From Microbulbifer sp. TB1203 (GTDB lineage: Bacteria; Pseudomonadota; Gammaproteobacteria; Pseudomonadales; Cellvibrionaceae): a stretch of 64,000 nucleotides of DNA. The stretch covers positions 1,798,001-1,862,000 of the forward strand of contig NZ_CP116899.1 of assembly GCF_030997045.1 (NCBI RefSeq), in the 5' to 3' direction. The position numbers were made by a program, and so were the translations under genes. The notes below the pieces were generated by a model. That model did not search any database. It was not told the origin of the DNA and was given only the letters and a program-made list of their open reading frames with translations. Below are positions 9,070 through 16,759 of the stretch, piece after piece (position 1 is the stretch's first letter; each line of letters begins with the position of its first letter).

Positions 9070-9242
9070 AAGAATACCGAACTTGATGCTAAGGCCACCG
9101 GCAGCGGGGCCGCCCAGGCCTCGACTTAGTGATGCGAAGGCCCTGATAGCCGGAGCCGTTCAAGAAAAGCGCCTGCGGCTGAAAAACAGACCGATGAGGC
9201 TGTTGAACGAACGGCTACCGGCAACAGGAGGGCCGCCACGAA
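9061..9242. repeat. Dispersed intergenic repeat, family C, copy 1 (compound)
   Basis: The segment from GGGAAAGAATACCGA resembles 23310-23423. Shared landmarks in order are GGGAAAGAAT-CCGA, GATGC-AAGGCC, CCGATSAGGCTGT, CGGCYACCGGC and GGGCCGCC. Copy 1 seems to hold a shortened unit (9066-9112) followed by a longer one (about 9131-9240), so it is compound. It fills the gap between the convergent nhaB and dnaQ genes. Confidence 0.65.
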
Positions 9243-9273
9243 CCAATTTCAGGGGCACCCGGCAGGCTTCACC

Positions 9274-10005
9274 CTACCAAAAATGCTTGCCGGCCGATTT
9301 TTCCAGCAGCGCCAGCATCTCCCGATGCGCTTCTTCCTCCTCGGCACTGGCCTGAAGCACCGCCAGCTGCGGTCTGTCCGCTGCCAGCCGCCGAATGGCG
9401 CCAGGAGCGGGATCCCGTTGTTCGCTTTGGTTTTCCCCGGCCTCGGACTTGCGCTCGCCGCTCTGGGCCAGCATAAGATCCGTCTGGCCGCCGGTCATGG
9501 TCAGGTAGACGTCGGCGAGAATCTCGGCATCCAGCAGGGCGCCGTGCAGGTCCCGTTGTGAGTTGTCGACGAAATAGCGCTTGCACAGGGCGTCCAGACT
9601 GTTCTTTTGCCCCGGGTGCTTTTCCCTGGCCAGCGCCAGGGTATCCAACACCCCACAGTGGGCGATAACGCTCTTCCAGCGCGGGCTGCCCAGCCGTTTC
9701 AGCTCCCAATCGATAAAGCCCACGTCGAAAGGCGCATTGTGAATCACCAACTCCGCACCTTCGCAGAAGGTCATAAACTCATCGGCGATCTGCGCGAAGA
9801 CCGGCTTGTCCTCCAGAAACTCATTGGTGATGCCGTGCACTTCGATAGCGCCGTCGTCCACTTGCCGTTCGGGATTGACGTACTGGTGGTAGTGACGCCC
9901 GGTAAGCTTCCGATTCACCACTTCCACGCAGCCGATCTCGATAATGCGATGACCGCTCTTCGGGTCCAGGCCCGTGGTTTCGGTATCCAGAACAACCTGA
10001 CGCAT
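9274..10005 (-). CDS. dnaQ: DNA polymerase III epsilon subunit (3'-5' proofreading exonuclease)
   Basis: A 243-residue DEDDh exonuclease that proofreads for the replicative polymerase. Catalytic residues are visible: Asp7 and Glu9 (LDTETTG), Asp94 (HNAPFD), His154 and Asp159 (HGALLDAEI). The C-terminal tail beyond about residue 180 is polar and Ala/Glu-rich, where epsilon binds the alpha subunit. The ATG start has GGGAGGA about 6 bases upstream. It begins 2 bp after the rnhA stop; the rnhA-dnaQ pair is a common gammaproteobacterial arrangement. Confidence 0.97.
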   Translation of the reverse strand: MRQVVLDTETTGLDPKSGHRIIEIGCVEVVNRKLTGRHYHQYVNPERQVDDGAIEVHGITNEFLEDKPVFAQIADEFMTFCEGAELVIHNAPFDVGFIDWELKRLGSPRWKSVIAHCGVLDTLALAREKHPGQKNSLDALCKRYFVDNSQRDLHGALLDAEILADVYLTMTGGQTDLMLAQSGERKSEAGENQSEQRDPAPGAIRRLAADRPQLAVLQASAEEEEAHREMLALLEKSAGKHFW

Positions 10006-10007
10006 TG

Positions 10008-10445
10008 CTATCCTCCCAATTCATCGATGCCGCGATTGGCGAGTTGGTCCGCGCGCTCGTTACCGGGGTGCCCGGAGTGGCCCTTGACCCAGTGCCAGTG
10101 CACTTCGTGGTGGGCTATGCCCTCTTCCAGTTGGCGCCAGAGGTCAGCGTTTTTTACCGGTTTTTTATTCGCGGTCTTCCAGCCATTGCGTTTCCAGTTG
10201 TGTATCCAACTGGTAATGCCCTGGCGCAGGTACTGGGAATCGGTGTGCAGATCCACGCGACACTGCTGCTTGAGCGCCCCGAGGGCTTTGATCGCCGCCA
10301 TCAGTTCCATTCGATTATTGGTGGTGTGTTTCTCACCACCGAACAGTTCGCGCTCCGCATCGCCGTGAACCAGCAGAGCTCCCCAGCCGCCCGGCCCGGG
10401 ATTGCCGCGGCAGGCGCCATCTGTATAAATAGTGACTTGTTTCAA
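10008..10445 (-). CDS. rnhA: Ribonuclease HI
   Basis: RNase HI cleaves the RNA strand of RNA-DNA hybrids. The DEDD metal site is intact: the Asp in IYTDGACRGNPGPGGWG, the Glu in NNRMELMAAI, the Asp in LHTDSQYL and the Asp in NERADQLA; the basic-protrusion helix (WKRNGWKTANKKPVKNADLW) is present. There is no ATG start. I chose the TTG at 10445 (KQVTIYTDG, 145 residues) because it aligns with the start of E. coli RnhA (MLKQVEIFTDG). Another in-frame TTG at 10469 would add eight residues but lies only 2 bp after a terminator hairpin. Neither start has a good Shine-Dalgarno. Confidence 0.93.
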   Translation of the reverse strand: MKQVTIYTDGACRGNPGPGGWGALLVHGDAERELFGGEKHTTNNRMELMAAIKALGALKQQCRVDLHTDSQYLRQGITSWIHNWKRNGWKTANKKPVKNADLWRQLEEGIAHHEVHWHWVKGHSGHPGNERADQLANRGIDELGG

Positions 10446-10470
10446 GATGAGTGCTTTTTTGTATTGCAAT

Positions 10471-10492
10471 AAAAAGCCGGCGATACCGGCTC
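10471..10492 (-). terminator. Rho-independent terminator between methyltransferase gene and rnhA
   Basis: On the minus strand AGCCGG-TATCG-CCGGCT is followed by TTTTATT. It should end transcripts of the upstream methyltransferase gene, yet the rnhA start follows within 2-26 bases. Confidence 0.75.
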
Positions 10493-10493
10493 T

Positions 10494-10563
10494 AGGAAGC
10501 CTCTAAAAAAAATGTGGCGCGCGGACACCGCCAGGCACACTCAGTAGTTTTTCAGAGGTTCCT
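10494..10563. repeat. Imperfect inverted repeat around the methyltransferase stop codon
   Basis: AGGAAGCCTCTAAAAAA (from 10494) is matched by the reverse complement of the TTTTTCAGAGGTTCCT arm ending at 10563. The inner segment is about 36 bp. The right arm includes the stop codon of the methyltransferase gene. It may be a small palindromic element or a second, weak terminator. Confidence 0.5.
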
Positions 10564-11353
10564 AATGTTTCTGATGGCGCCGTCGCGCGGCAATCCGTGA
10601 ACTCGAAGGGACCACGTTGATCGCGGGTTTGCGCTCCCCGCGCCAGTCGATTTTGATCATGCGCATACGCGCAACTTCTTTGCGCGCGACTATGATGTAA
10701 AAGCCTCCCCAAGGCAAGTGCCAGCGGGCCCCCAGGCGCTCCATCCAGGCGGTCTTCGCCAACAGTTCGCGCTGCTGCAACGGCAGCCGGAAAAATCCCC
10801 TCTCCACCTTGCCCGCCTGCAGGTCGAGCAGATTCATCCAGTCCGCCACCCGCGCCGCGCGCAACTGGTTACCCCGCTGGTGTGCACTGCCGGAGAACAG
10901 CAGCCGCGACAGCCCCAACAGGGAAAAGGGGTTGAAGCCGATCAGCACCATATGGCCGCCGGGGATCAGCACCCGCGCCGCCTCCCGCAGTACCTGGTGG
11001 GGCTGGGGGGAAAAATCCAGCAGGTGGTGCAGAAGAGCCACATCGATCGATTCCGAAGGGAGTGGCAACTGCTCGAACTCCACCTGGGCTGCACCCTTCT
11101 GCCCGCGGCAGGCACTGAAGCGGAAGCGGTGGTTGATACGGCTACACGCGGCGAAATCCACCGCACTGGTCACCCCCGCTTGCATCAAGTGGTAGCCGAA
11201 CAGGCGCTCCACCAGCGGCTGGGCCAGGGCGAGCTGCTGTGACAGTATCTCTTCTCCCAGCCGGCTGGCAAACCAGCTGGCGAGGGCTGGGCAGGACTGC
11301 GCAAGGGATGGTTGCTCACCCCGCCGCCGGCCCGGAATGGATTTCTGCTCCAT
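10562..11353 (-). CDS. SAM-dependent class I methyltransferase
   Basis: A 263-residue protein of the Methyltransf_11 type found between gloB and rnhA in many gammaproteobacteria. The C-terminal half of the Rossmann core is clear: SESIDVALLHHLLDFSPQPHQ and LIPGGHMVLIGFNPFSLLGLSRLL. The usual glycine-rich motif I is not obvious in the N-terminal half, so cofactor binding is inferred from the rest. The ATG has GAGGGAA about 4 bases upstream. Divergent from gloB. The substrate is unknown. Confidence 0.8.
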   Translation of the reverse strand: MEQKSIPGRRRGEQPSLAQSCPALASWFASRLGEEILSQQLALAQPLVERLFGYHLMQAGVTSAVDFAACSRINHRFRFSACRGQKGAAQVEFEQLPLPSESIDVALLHHLLDFSPQPHQVLREAARVLIPGGHMVLIGFNPFSLLGLSRLLFSGSAHQRGNQLRAARVADWMNLLDLQAGKVERGFFRLPLQQRELLAKTAWMERLGARWHLPWGGFYIIVARKEVARMRMIKIDWRGERKPAINVVPSSSRIAARRRHQKH

Positions 11354-11524
11354 AGATTCCCTCTTTGTCCCTGTCTCTGAAACCCGGTTTTACCCGATCT
11401 GCTGGGACAGTATGAATTTTTTACTTTCCCGGAAAAAGCCGCAATATTCGACCAGTTTTCACAGCCCCTCCCGGCAAACGCCCTTCAGCCTATGATACTG
11501 TTATTCACCCAAGAGTAACGGGCC

Positions 11525-12301
11525 GTGGAAATGCTCACAATCTCACCCATAGCAGCCTTCAGTGACAACTATATCTGGCACCTGCAGCGAGACGAGCAGG
11601 ACTGGGTGGTAGACCCCGGCGATGCGGGCCCGGTTTCGAATGCCCTGGGGGAGCGCAAACTCGACGGTATCCTGATCACCCATCATCACTGGGACCATAC
11701 TGGAGGCATCGCTGAACTGACGGCAAAGTATCACTGCCCGGTGTACGGCCCCGGCTCCGTAGAGGGGATCACCCACCCGCTGACCGCCGACGACCGTTGC
11801 GAAGTGCTCGGATTCCCGGTTTCGGTGATCGGCGTGCCCGGCCACACCCTGGACCACCTGGCGCTGCTGCTGCGCGAAAATGACGGGCGAGTCGAGCAGA
11901 ACCACCTTTTCTGTGGCGATACCCTGTTCGCGGCGGGCTGCGGCCGGCTGTTCGAGGGCACACCGGCGCAGATGTACAGCTCCCTGGCCAAACTCAGCGC
12001 CCTGCCGCCGGAAACCCGCGTCTACTGCGCCCACGAATATACCCTCGCCAACCTGCGTTTCGCCGCGGCGGCGGAACCCGGCAACCAGGCGGTGCACAAC
12101 CGCCTCGCGCAAGTCGAGGAACTGCGCTCCAGCGGCAAAACCACGCTCCCCTCCACCATCGGTGAAGAACTGGCCACCAACCCCTTCCTGCGCTGCCACA
12201 TCCCCGCCCTGGCCCGCCAGGCAGCCAACCATGGGGCCGCAGAAAACCCGGATGAAGTGGAAGTCTTCGCCTATCTGCGCCGCTGGAAGGACAATTTTTA
12301 G
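11525..12301 (+). CDS. gloB: Hydroxyacylglutathione hydrolase (glyoxalase II)
   Basis: A 258-residue metallo-beta-lactamase-fold enzyme that hydrolyses S-lactoylglutathione to lactate and glutathione, the second step of methylglyoxal detoxification. The binuclear metal motif THHHWDHTGG, the GHTLDHL histidine, CGDTLFAAGCGRLFEG and the CAHEYT histidine are all present, as is the C-terminal glutathione-site region. The start may be the GTG at 11525 or the ATG at 11531; the second matches the usual length better. Divergent from the methyltransferase gene and followed 122 bp later by mltD. Confidence 0.96.
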   Translation: MEMLTISPIAAFSDNYIWHLQRDEQDWVVDPGDAGPVSNALGERKLDGILITHHHWDHTGGIAELTAKYHCPVYGPGSVEGITHPLTADDRCEVLGFPVSVIGVPGHTLDHLALLLRENDGRVEQNHLFCGDTLFAAGCGRLFEGTPAQMYSSLAKLSALPPETRVYCAHEYTLANLRFAAAAEPGNQAVHNRLAQVEELRSSGKTTLPSTIGEELATNPFLRCHIPALARQAANHGAAENPDEVEVFAYLRRWKDNF

Positions 12302-12422
12302 TCAATTATCATTGACCGAAACTTCTCCTCGTCTTTAGAATCAGATAATTACAACGAAAAGCTCAGGTATATCTCGAATAAGAGCCTTGAGCCGCAAGCC
12401 ATAATAGACACCTGGATATCAC

Positions 12423-13964
12423 ATGGTTCACAGAAAGTTTGCCGTCGCGCTGCTCGCCGCGGCGGTGGGGGGCTGCGCCCAGGCGCCAAAACCCGATATT
12501 GCGCAAGAACACACGGGCAAAGGGATTGATATAGCTGCCAGTACCGCCGAAAGCTACACCCAGGCCCCAAGAGAGCGGGCCCTGCCGCCGGTGGACATCT
12601 GGGACCGGCTGCGCCGTGGTTTCCGTTTGCAGCGGCATATCGACCATCCCAAGGTGAAGGACTACATCGCCTACTTTTCCCGCAATGAAGGCTATATGGC
12701 GCGGGTCACCGAGCGTTCCCGCCGTTACATCTTCCATGTGACGGAACAGCTGGAAGCAGCGGGGCACCCCTTGGAGCTGGCACTGCTGCCCATCGTTGAG
12801 AGCGCCTACGACCCCTTCGCCTATTCCCACGCCCGCGCCTCCGGTATGTGGCAGTTCATCCCCGCCACCGGTCGCTCCTTCGGCCTCCACCAGAACTGGT
12901 GGTACGATGGCCGCAGGGATGTCCACGAGTCCACCCGCGCCGCCATCAAGTACTTCAGTTATCTCTCCGAGCGCTTCAACGGCGACTGGGAGCTGGCGCT
13001 GGCCGCCTATAATGCCGGCGAAGGCACCGTAAGCCGCGCCATAGACAGAAACCGCCGCCGCGGCCTGGGCACCAGTTTCTGGGATCTGAAGCTGCCACGG
13101 GAAACCCAGCGCTACGTACCCCAGCTACTGGCCCTGGCGGAGGTGGTTTCGCGCCCCGACTACTACCGCGTCCCTCTGCACGATATCGACAACCAGCCCT
13201 ACTACGCCGTCGTGGATGTGGGCAGCCAAATCGACCTGGCCCAGGCGGCGGACATGGCGGGGATCGAGATCGAGGAACTCCAGCTACTCAACCCCGGCTA
13301 CAACCGCTGGGCCACCGATCCGAACGGCAAGCATCAGTTGCTGCTGCCGATAGAAAAACGGGACACTTTTGTCAATGCTCTCAGCCGACTGCCCGAAGAC
13401 CAGAGAGTAAGCTGGCAGCGCTACACGATCGCCCGCGGCGATACCCTGTCCACCATCGCGCGGCGCTATGAGACCACCGTGGCAGCGATCCGTCAGACCA
13501 ACAAACTGCGCGGCAATACCATCCGCGCCGGCCACACTCTTCTGATTCCCAGCGCTTCCGGCCCCGGCGCGCAGTACGCTTACACCCTGGACCAACGGGT
13601 TGGTCGCCAGTCCTCCGGGAGTGGACGCAAGACCAGTTACACCGTGCGCCCCGGCGATACCCTGTGGGAAATCTCCCGCTCCCTCGGCGTGGAGATCCGC
13701 CAACTGGCCAGTTGGAACAACATGGCCCCCGCGGACACCCTGCGTCCCGGACAGAAGCTGGTCGCCTACAACACCGGCGGCGACAGCCCCACCACCCGCA
13801 AGCTCTCTTACCGTGTCCGCAGCGGAGACTCACTGTACCGCATCGCCAGGAAATTCAGTCTCGAAATCAAGGATATCCTGCGTTGGAACAGGATCACCGA
13901 GAAGAGCTACCTGCAGCCGGGCCAGCATCTGACCCTGTTTGTTGACAGCGCCGCGAGCGGATAA
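12423..13964 (+). CDS. mltD: Membrane-bound lytic murein transglycosylase D
   Basis: A 513-residue lipoprotein that cleaves peptidoglycan to 1,6-anhydro-muropeptides. The signal ends in a lipobox at residues 15-18 (VGGC). The SLT domain has the catalytic glutamate in LLPIVESAYDP (Glu126), followed by SGMWQFIPATGR and AYNAGEGTV. Three LysM peptidoglycan-binding repeats occupy the C-terminus, beginning near residues 334 (YTIARGDT), 406 (YTVRPGDT) and 463 (YRVRSGDS). E. coli MltD usually has two LysM repeats, so three is slightly more. It is followed by a strong bidirectional terminator. Confidence 0.96.
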   Translation: MVHRKFAVALLAAAVGGCAQAPKPDIAQEHTGKGIDIAASTAESYTQAPRERALPPVDIWDRLRRGFRLQRHIDHPKVKDYIAYFSRNEGYMARVTERSRRYIFHVTEQLEAAGHPLELALLPIVESAYDPFAYSHARASGMWQFIPATGRSFGLHQNWWYDGRRDVHESTRAAIKYFSYLSERFNGDWELALAAYNAGEGTVSRAIDRNRRRGLGTSFWDLKLPRETQRYVPQLLALAEVVSRPDYYRVPLHDIDNQPYYAVVDVGSQIDLAQAADMAGIEIEELQLLNPGYNRWATDPNGKHQLLLPIEKRDTFVNALSRLPEDQRVSWQRYTIARGDTLSTIARRYETTVAAIRQTNKLRGNTIRAGHTLLIPSASGPGAQYAYTLDQRVGRQSSGSGRKTSYTVRPGDTLWEISRSLGVEIRQLASWNNMAPADTLRPGQKLVAYNTGGDSPTTRKLSYRVRSGDSLYRIARKFSLEIKDILRWNRITEKSYLQPGQHLTLFVDSAASG

Positions 13965-13988
13965 TCAACAGTCAATTGGGAAGTGAGA

Positions 13989-14023
13989 AAGCAAAAAGCC
14001 CGCACGAGCGGGCTTTTTGCTTT
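13989..14023. terminator. Bidirectional terminator between mltD and ppiD
   Basis: AAGCAAAAAGCCCGC-ACGA-GCGGGCTTTTTGCTTT is a near-perfect palindrome with A-run and T-run flanks, placed between convergent genes, so it can serve both strands. Confidence 0.93.
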
Positions 14024-14063
14024 CCGGGTGATCGGCGACACACAGCGCACCGACCACTCGCCA

Positions 14064-15935
14064 CTATTGAACCTCAATATCCGCCTTGTCGGCCAGGAAC
14101 TTCTGTACCGCGGCCAGCTCCGCCCTTCCGTTTACCGACGCTAACTGCTGCATCAGCGCACGGCGCTGCTCACTGCTCTGGCGGGCCAGCTCTCCGGGAC
14201 GCACGTCGCGCAGTTGCAGCACTACCTGGTCTCCGGCGCTAGTGGCGAAACGGCTGGTCGTCCTATCGCGGGAATCCGAAGCGGGGAGAGAGAAAGCATG
14301 CTCGATAATCTCACCGCGCTGGCCGAACCCCCCGCGGCGGGTCTTATCGCTGGTCTCCAGGGTCAACTCCTGCGCCTCCGCCAACTCGGCGAAATCGCTC
14401 CCCTGCTCCAACTGTTGCTCCAATTCCTTCGCGCGAACGGCCAACTGTGCACTGGCCTTTTCGCGCTTGAGGCGGTCGACGATCTGCTCACGAACATCCG
14501 CCAGCGGATAGGTCCCGGCCGGCTGATGCTCGGTAACCCGCAGCACCAGGGCGTGATTTTCGCTGAGATTGAGCACGTCGGAAGTGTTGCGATCAACCAT
14601 GACTTCCGGAGCAAAGGCCGCAGCCACCACCTTGTCGTTGGCGGCGATGCCGCTGCCACCTTCACGGCTGAACGGCCCGGCAGTCTGCAGCGGAACACCC
14701 AGGTCCTCCGCCGGCCCGGCCAGGGTTTCGGCGTTGTAGGCGAGATCCGCCAAGCGCCCCAGGGCGTCGACAAATTCACGCTCGGCTTCCGCATTGCGCA
14801 GCTGCGCGGCAATGGCCGCCTTGCGCTCCTCGAAGCTTGGGGGCTCGGCGCCGGCCACTTCCAACAGCTTGATAAAGTGGGTACCGCTCTCAGTAGTTAC
14901 CGGTGCGGATACCTCCCCTTCCTCCAGGCCCGCCAGGGCGTCCTCGAAGGGCTCAGGAAAGACGTCGCCAGTGGTAAAGCCCAGATCACCCCCCTCCTCG
15001 CGGGAAACGATGTCATCGGAGTAAGTTTTCGCCAGTTCGGCAAAATCTTCGCCGGCATCCAGCTTGGCCTGGATTTCGGCAATTTTCTCCTCATTACCCT
15101 CTTCCACCAGAATGTGCGCCGCGCGACGGCGGGTCTGCTCCTGGAAGTTGGCCACCTCCTGCTCGTACTGGGCGCGCACATCTTCTTCCGACACATCGAT
15201 ATTGTCGGCAAACAGCGCCGGCTTCAGCTCAACATATTCAATGGCCACTTGCTCGGGGCGCTGGAATTCGTCCTGGTGGTTTTGATAGTAGGCTTCGATC
15301 TCGCTGTCCGGAACCGTGGTTTCCGCGAGCAGATCCTGTACCGGGAGTACCACGTAGTCGAAGTCGCGCTCTTCCATGGAAATGGCCACCACCTGCTCGG
15401 CATCCTCGCGGGTGGCAAAGGCGCTTTCCGACACGCTGTCTGTGTACTGCTGCAGGACGATGTCCCGCTCCATGATCTGGCGGAAACCAGCCGGGCTATA
15501 TCCCATACGACGCAGGGCGTCGCGATAGGTCTGTGGATCAAACTTGCCGTTTACCTGGAAACCCGGAATCTGCACAATTTCCTTGTCCACTCCCGCCGGG
15601 CTCATCACCATGCCGCTGTCCTGTGCCGCCTGGCGCATAACCGCGCTGTTAACCAGCTGCTGTAAAACCGGCTCGCGCAACTGTTCGTCGCTCAGGAGGT
15701 CCGCCGGGACGTTGTCACCATACTGGCTCATGATCATATTCCGGCGATTCTGGATCGCGCGCTGCAGATCCAGATTGGTGATCTTCTCCCCGTTGATCTC
15801 CGCCACCTTGTCGGCGGACCCACCACTTGCACCGGTGAAAAAATCAATTCCCCCAATGACCATAATAAAACCAAAAAAGCCCGCCACAATAACTGCCGCG
15901 GTGCCCTTCAGGTTGTCTCGCATGGACTGAAGCAT
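14064..15935 (-). CDS. ppiD: Periplasmic folding chaperone PpiD
   Basis: A 623-residue inner-membrane-anchored chaperone with a SurA-like N-terminal domain and a parvulin domain. One membrane helix lies at about residues 12-32 (AAVIVAGFFGFIMVIGGIDF). The SurA_N region follows (NGEKITNLDLQRAIQNRR), then the parvulin-like domain at about 270-365 (RRAAHILVE, GGDLGFTTGDVFPEPFEDAL, TTESGTHFIKL). The length matches E. coli PpiD (623). The ATG at 15935 has GGAG six bases upstream. It lies downstream of hupB, as in E. coli and Pseudomonas, but is separated from it by a terminator. Confidence 0.95.
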   Translation of the reverse strand: MLQSMRDNLKGTAAVIVAGFFGFIMVIGGIDFFTGASGGSADKVAEINGEKITNLDLQRAIQNRRNMIMSQYGDNVPADLLSDEQLREPVLQQLVNSAVMRQAAQDSGMVMSPAGVDKEIVQIPGFQVNGKFDPQTYRDALRRMGYSPAGFRQIMERDIVLQQYTDSVSESAFATREDAEQVVAISMEERDFDYVVLPVQDLLAETTVPDSEIEAYYQNHQDEFQRPEQVAIEYVELKPALFADNIDVSEEDVRAQYEQEVANFQEQTRRRAAHILVEEGNEEKIAEIQAKLDAGEDFAELAKTYSDDIVSREEGGDLGFTTGDVFPEPFEDALAGLEEGEVSAPVTTESGTHFIKLLEVAGAEPPSFEERKAAIAAQLRNAEAEREFVDALGRLADLAYNAETLAGPAEDLGVPLQTAGPFSREGGSGIAANDKVVAAAFAPEVMVDRNTSDVLNLSENHALVLRVTEHQPAGTYPLADVREQIVDRLKREKASAQLAVRAKELEQQLEQGSDFAELAEAQELTLETSDKTRRGGFGQRGEIIEHAFSLPASDSRDRTTSRFATSAGDQVVLQLRDVRPGELARQSSEQRRALMQQLASVNGRAELAAVQKFLADKADIEVQ

Positions 15936-16005
15936 GCTCAGCTCCGACTGTTGACTCTAAAATTTATTCTTGAAGCCCAATGTATCGGGCTCCCGTATCA
16001 GATAC

Positions 16006-16033
16006 AAAAAAGGCGCATCCGAGTGATACGCCT
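16006..16033 (-). terminator. Terminator of hupB
   Basis: On the minus strand AGGCGTATC-ACTCG-GATGCGCCT forms a nine-pair stem (one G-U) followed by TTTTTGT. It lies about 60 bp beyond the hupB stop. Confidence 0.88.
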
Positions 16034-16092
16034 CTCTGAAGCTTCGGTTTGGTGTGAGGCTTCTTAATTTACCGCACTCTCTACCGCATCCT

Positions 16093-16365
16093 TCAATTTA
16101 CCGCATCCTTCAGGGCCTTGCCGGCTTTGAAGCCCGGAACCTTGGCCGCGGGAATCTGGATTTCATCGCCGGTACGCGGGTTGCGGCCGGTACGCGCAGC
16201 GCGCTCTTTAACGGCGAAAGTGCCGAAACCTACCAGAGCCACCTGATCGCCTTTTTTCAGGGCACCGGTAATGCTATCTACCATTGCGTCCAGAGCACGG
16301 CCGGCAGCTGCTTTCGGAATATCTGCAGATGCGGCAATCGCTTCAATCAGTTCGGACTTATTCAC
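16093..16365 (-). CDS. hupB: DNA-binding protein HU-beta
   Basis: A 90-residue nucleoid protein with the full HU signature: MNKSELIEAIAASADIPKAA, VGFGTFAVKERAARTGRNP (DNA-binding arm with the intercalating proline) and the C-terminal KALKDAVN ending seen in E. coli HupB. The start is GTG with AGAGGG upstream. It sits between lon and ppiD, the classical position. Just after the stop, a 17-bp segment including the last codons is duplicated (two TACCGCATCCTTCA copies on the plus strand, near 16082 and 16099), giving a second LKDAV-like sequence in another frame. Confidence 0.97.
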   Translation of the reverse strand: MNKSELIEAIAASADIPKAAAGRALDAMVDSITGALKKGDQVALVGFGTFAVKERAARTGRNPRTGDEIQIPAAKVPGFKAGKALKDAVN

Positions 16366-16759
16366 GCTTAATCCCTCTGTTCTTTTCTTAAGTATGTTTC
16401 AGGCGCCCCTTCCGGAACACCTCCTTCCGGAACGCCTTTGCGTTCGAGCCTTCAATCGCCGGCCACTTAGGTGCCGGTCAATAAGCCACGATTTATACCA
16501 ACTGCCCGGTAGCGGGTCAAGGAACCACGGGGCTTTCCGGGTAGTTGGACAAAACTCCAACAGGTTTCTGTCACGGGCAGATTATTTTTTAGCCTAAGCG
16601 GGCAAGTCCTGGAATTGTCCATCACTGCACTTTCGTCGCCCCGCTCCATCCATGGACAGGCGCTTTCGGCATCCAGATCGGCGCGCCGCCGGTTTGCGCC
16701 TATTCCACAGGCTGCAATGCGAAGATCCTGCTGTCGATGTCCTTGATTCAACGGAGTTT
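16366..16759. promoter_or_regulatory. hupB upstream region (gap of 394 bp)
   Basis: No gene is seen here. The interval must contain the hupB promoter(s). A short direct repeat CCTTCCGGAAC occurs twice between about 16408 and 16435. I cannot assign a definite -10/-35 pair, and no lon terminator is evident at the left end. Confidence 0.45.

Noticed and set aside
13424..13964. Separate LysM protein after MltD
   Set aside because: The frame is continuous with the SLT domain; the three LysM repeats are the normal C-terminus.
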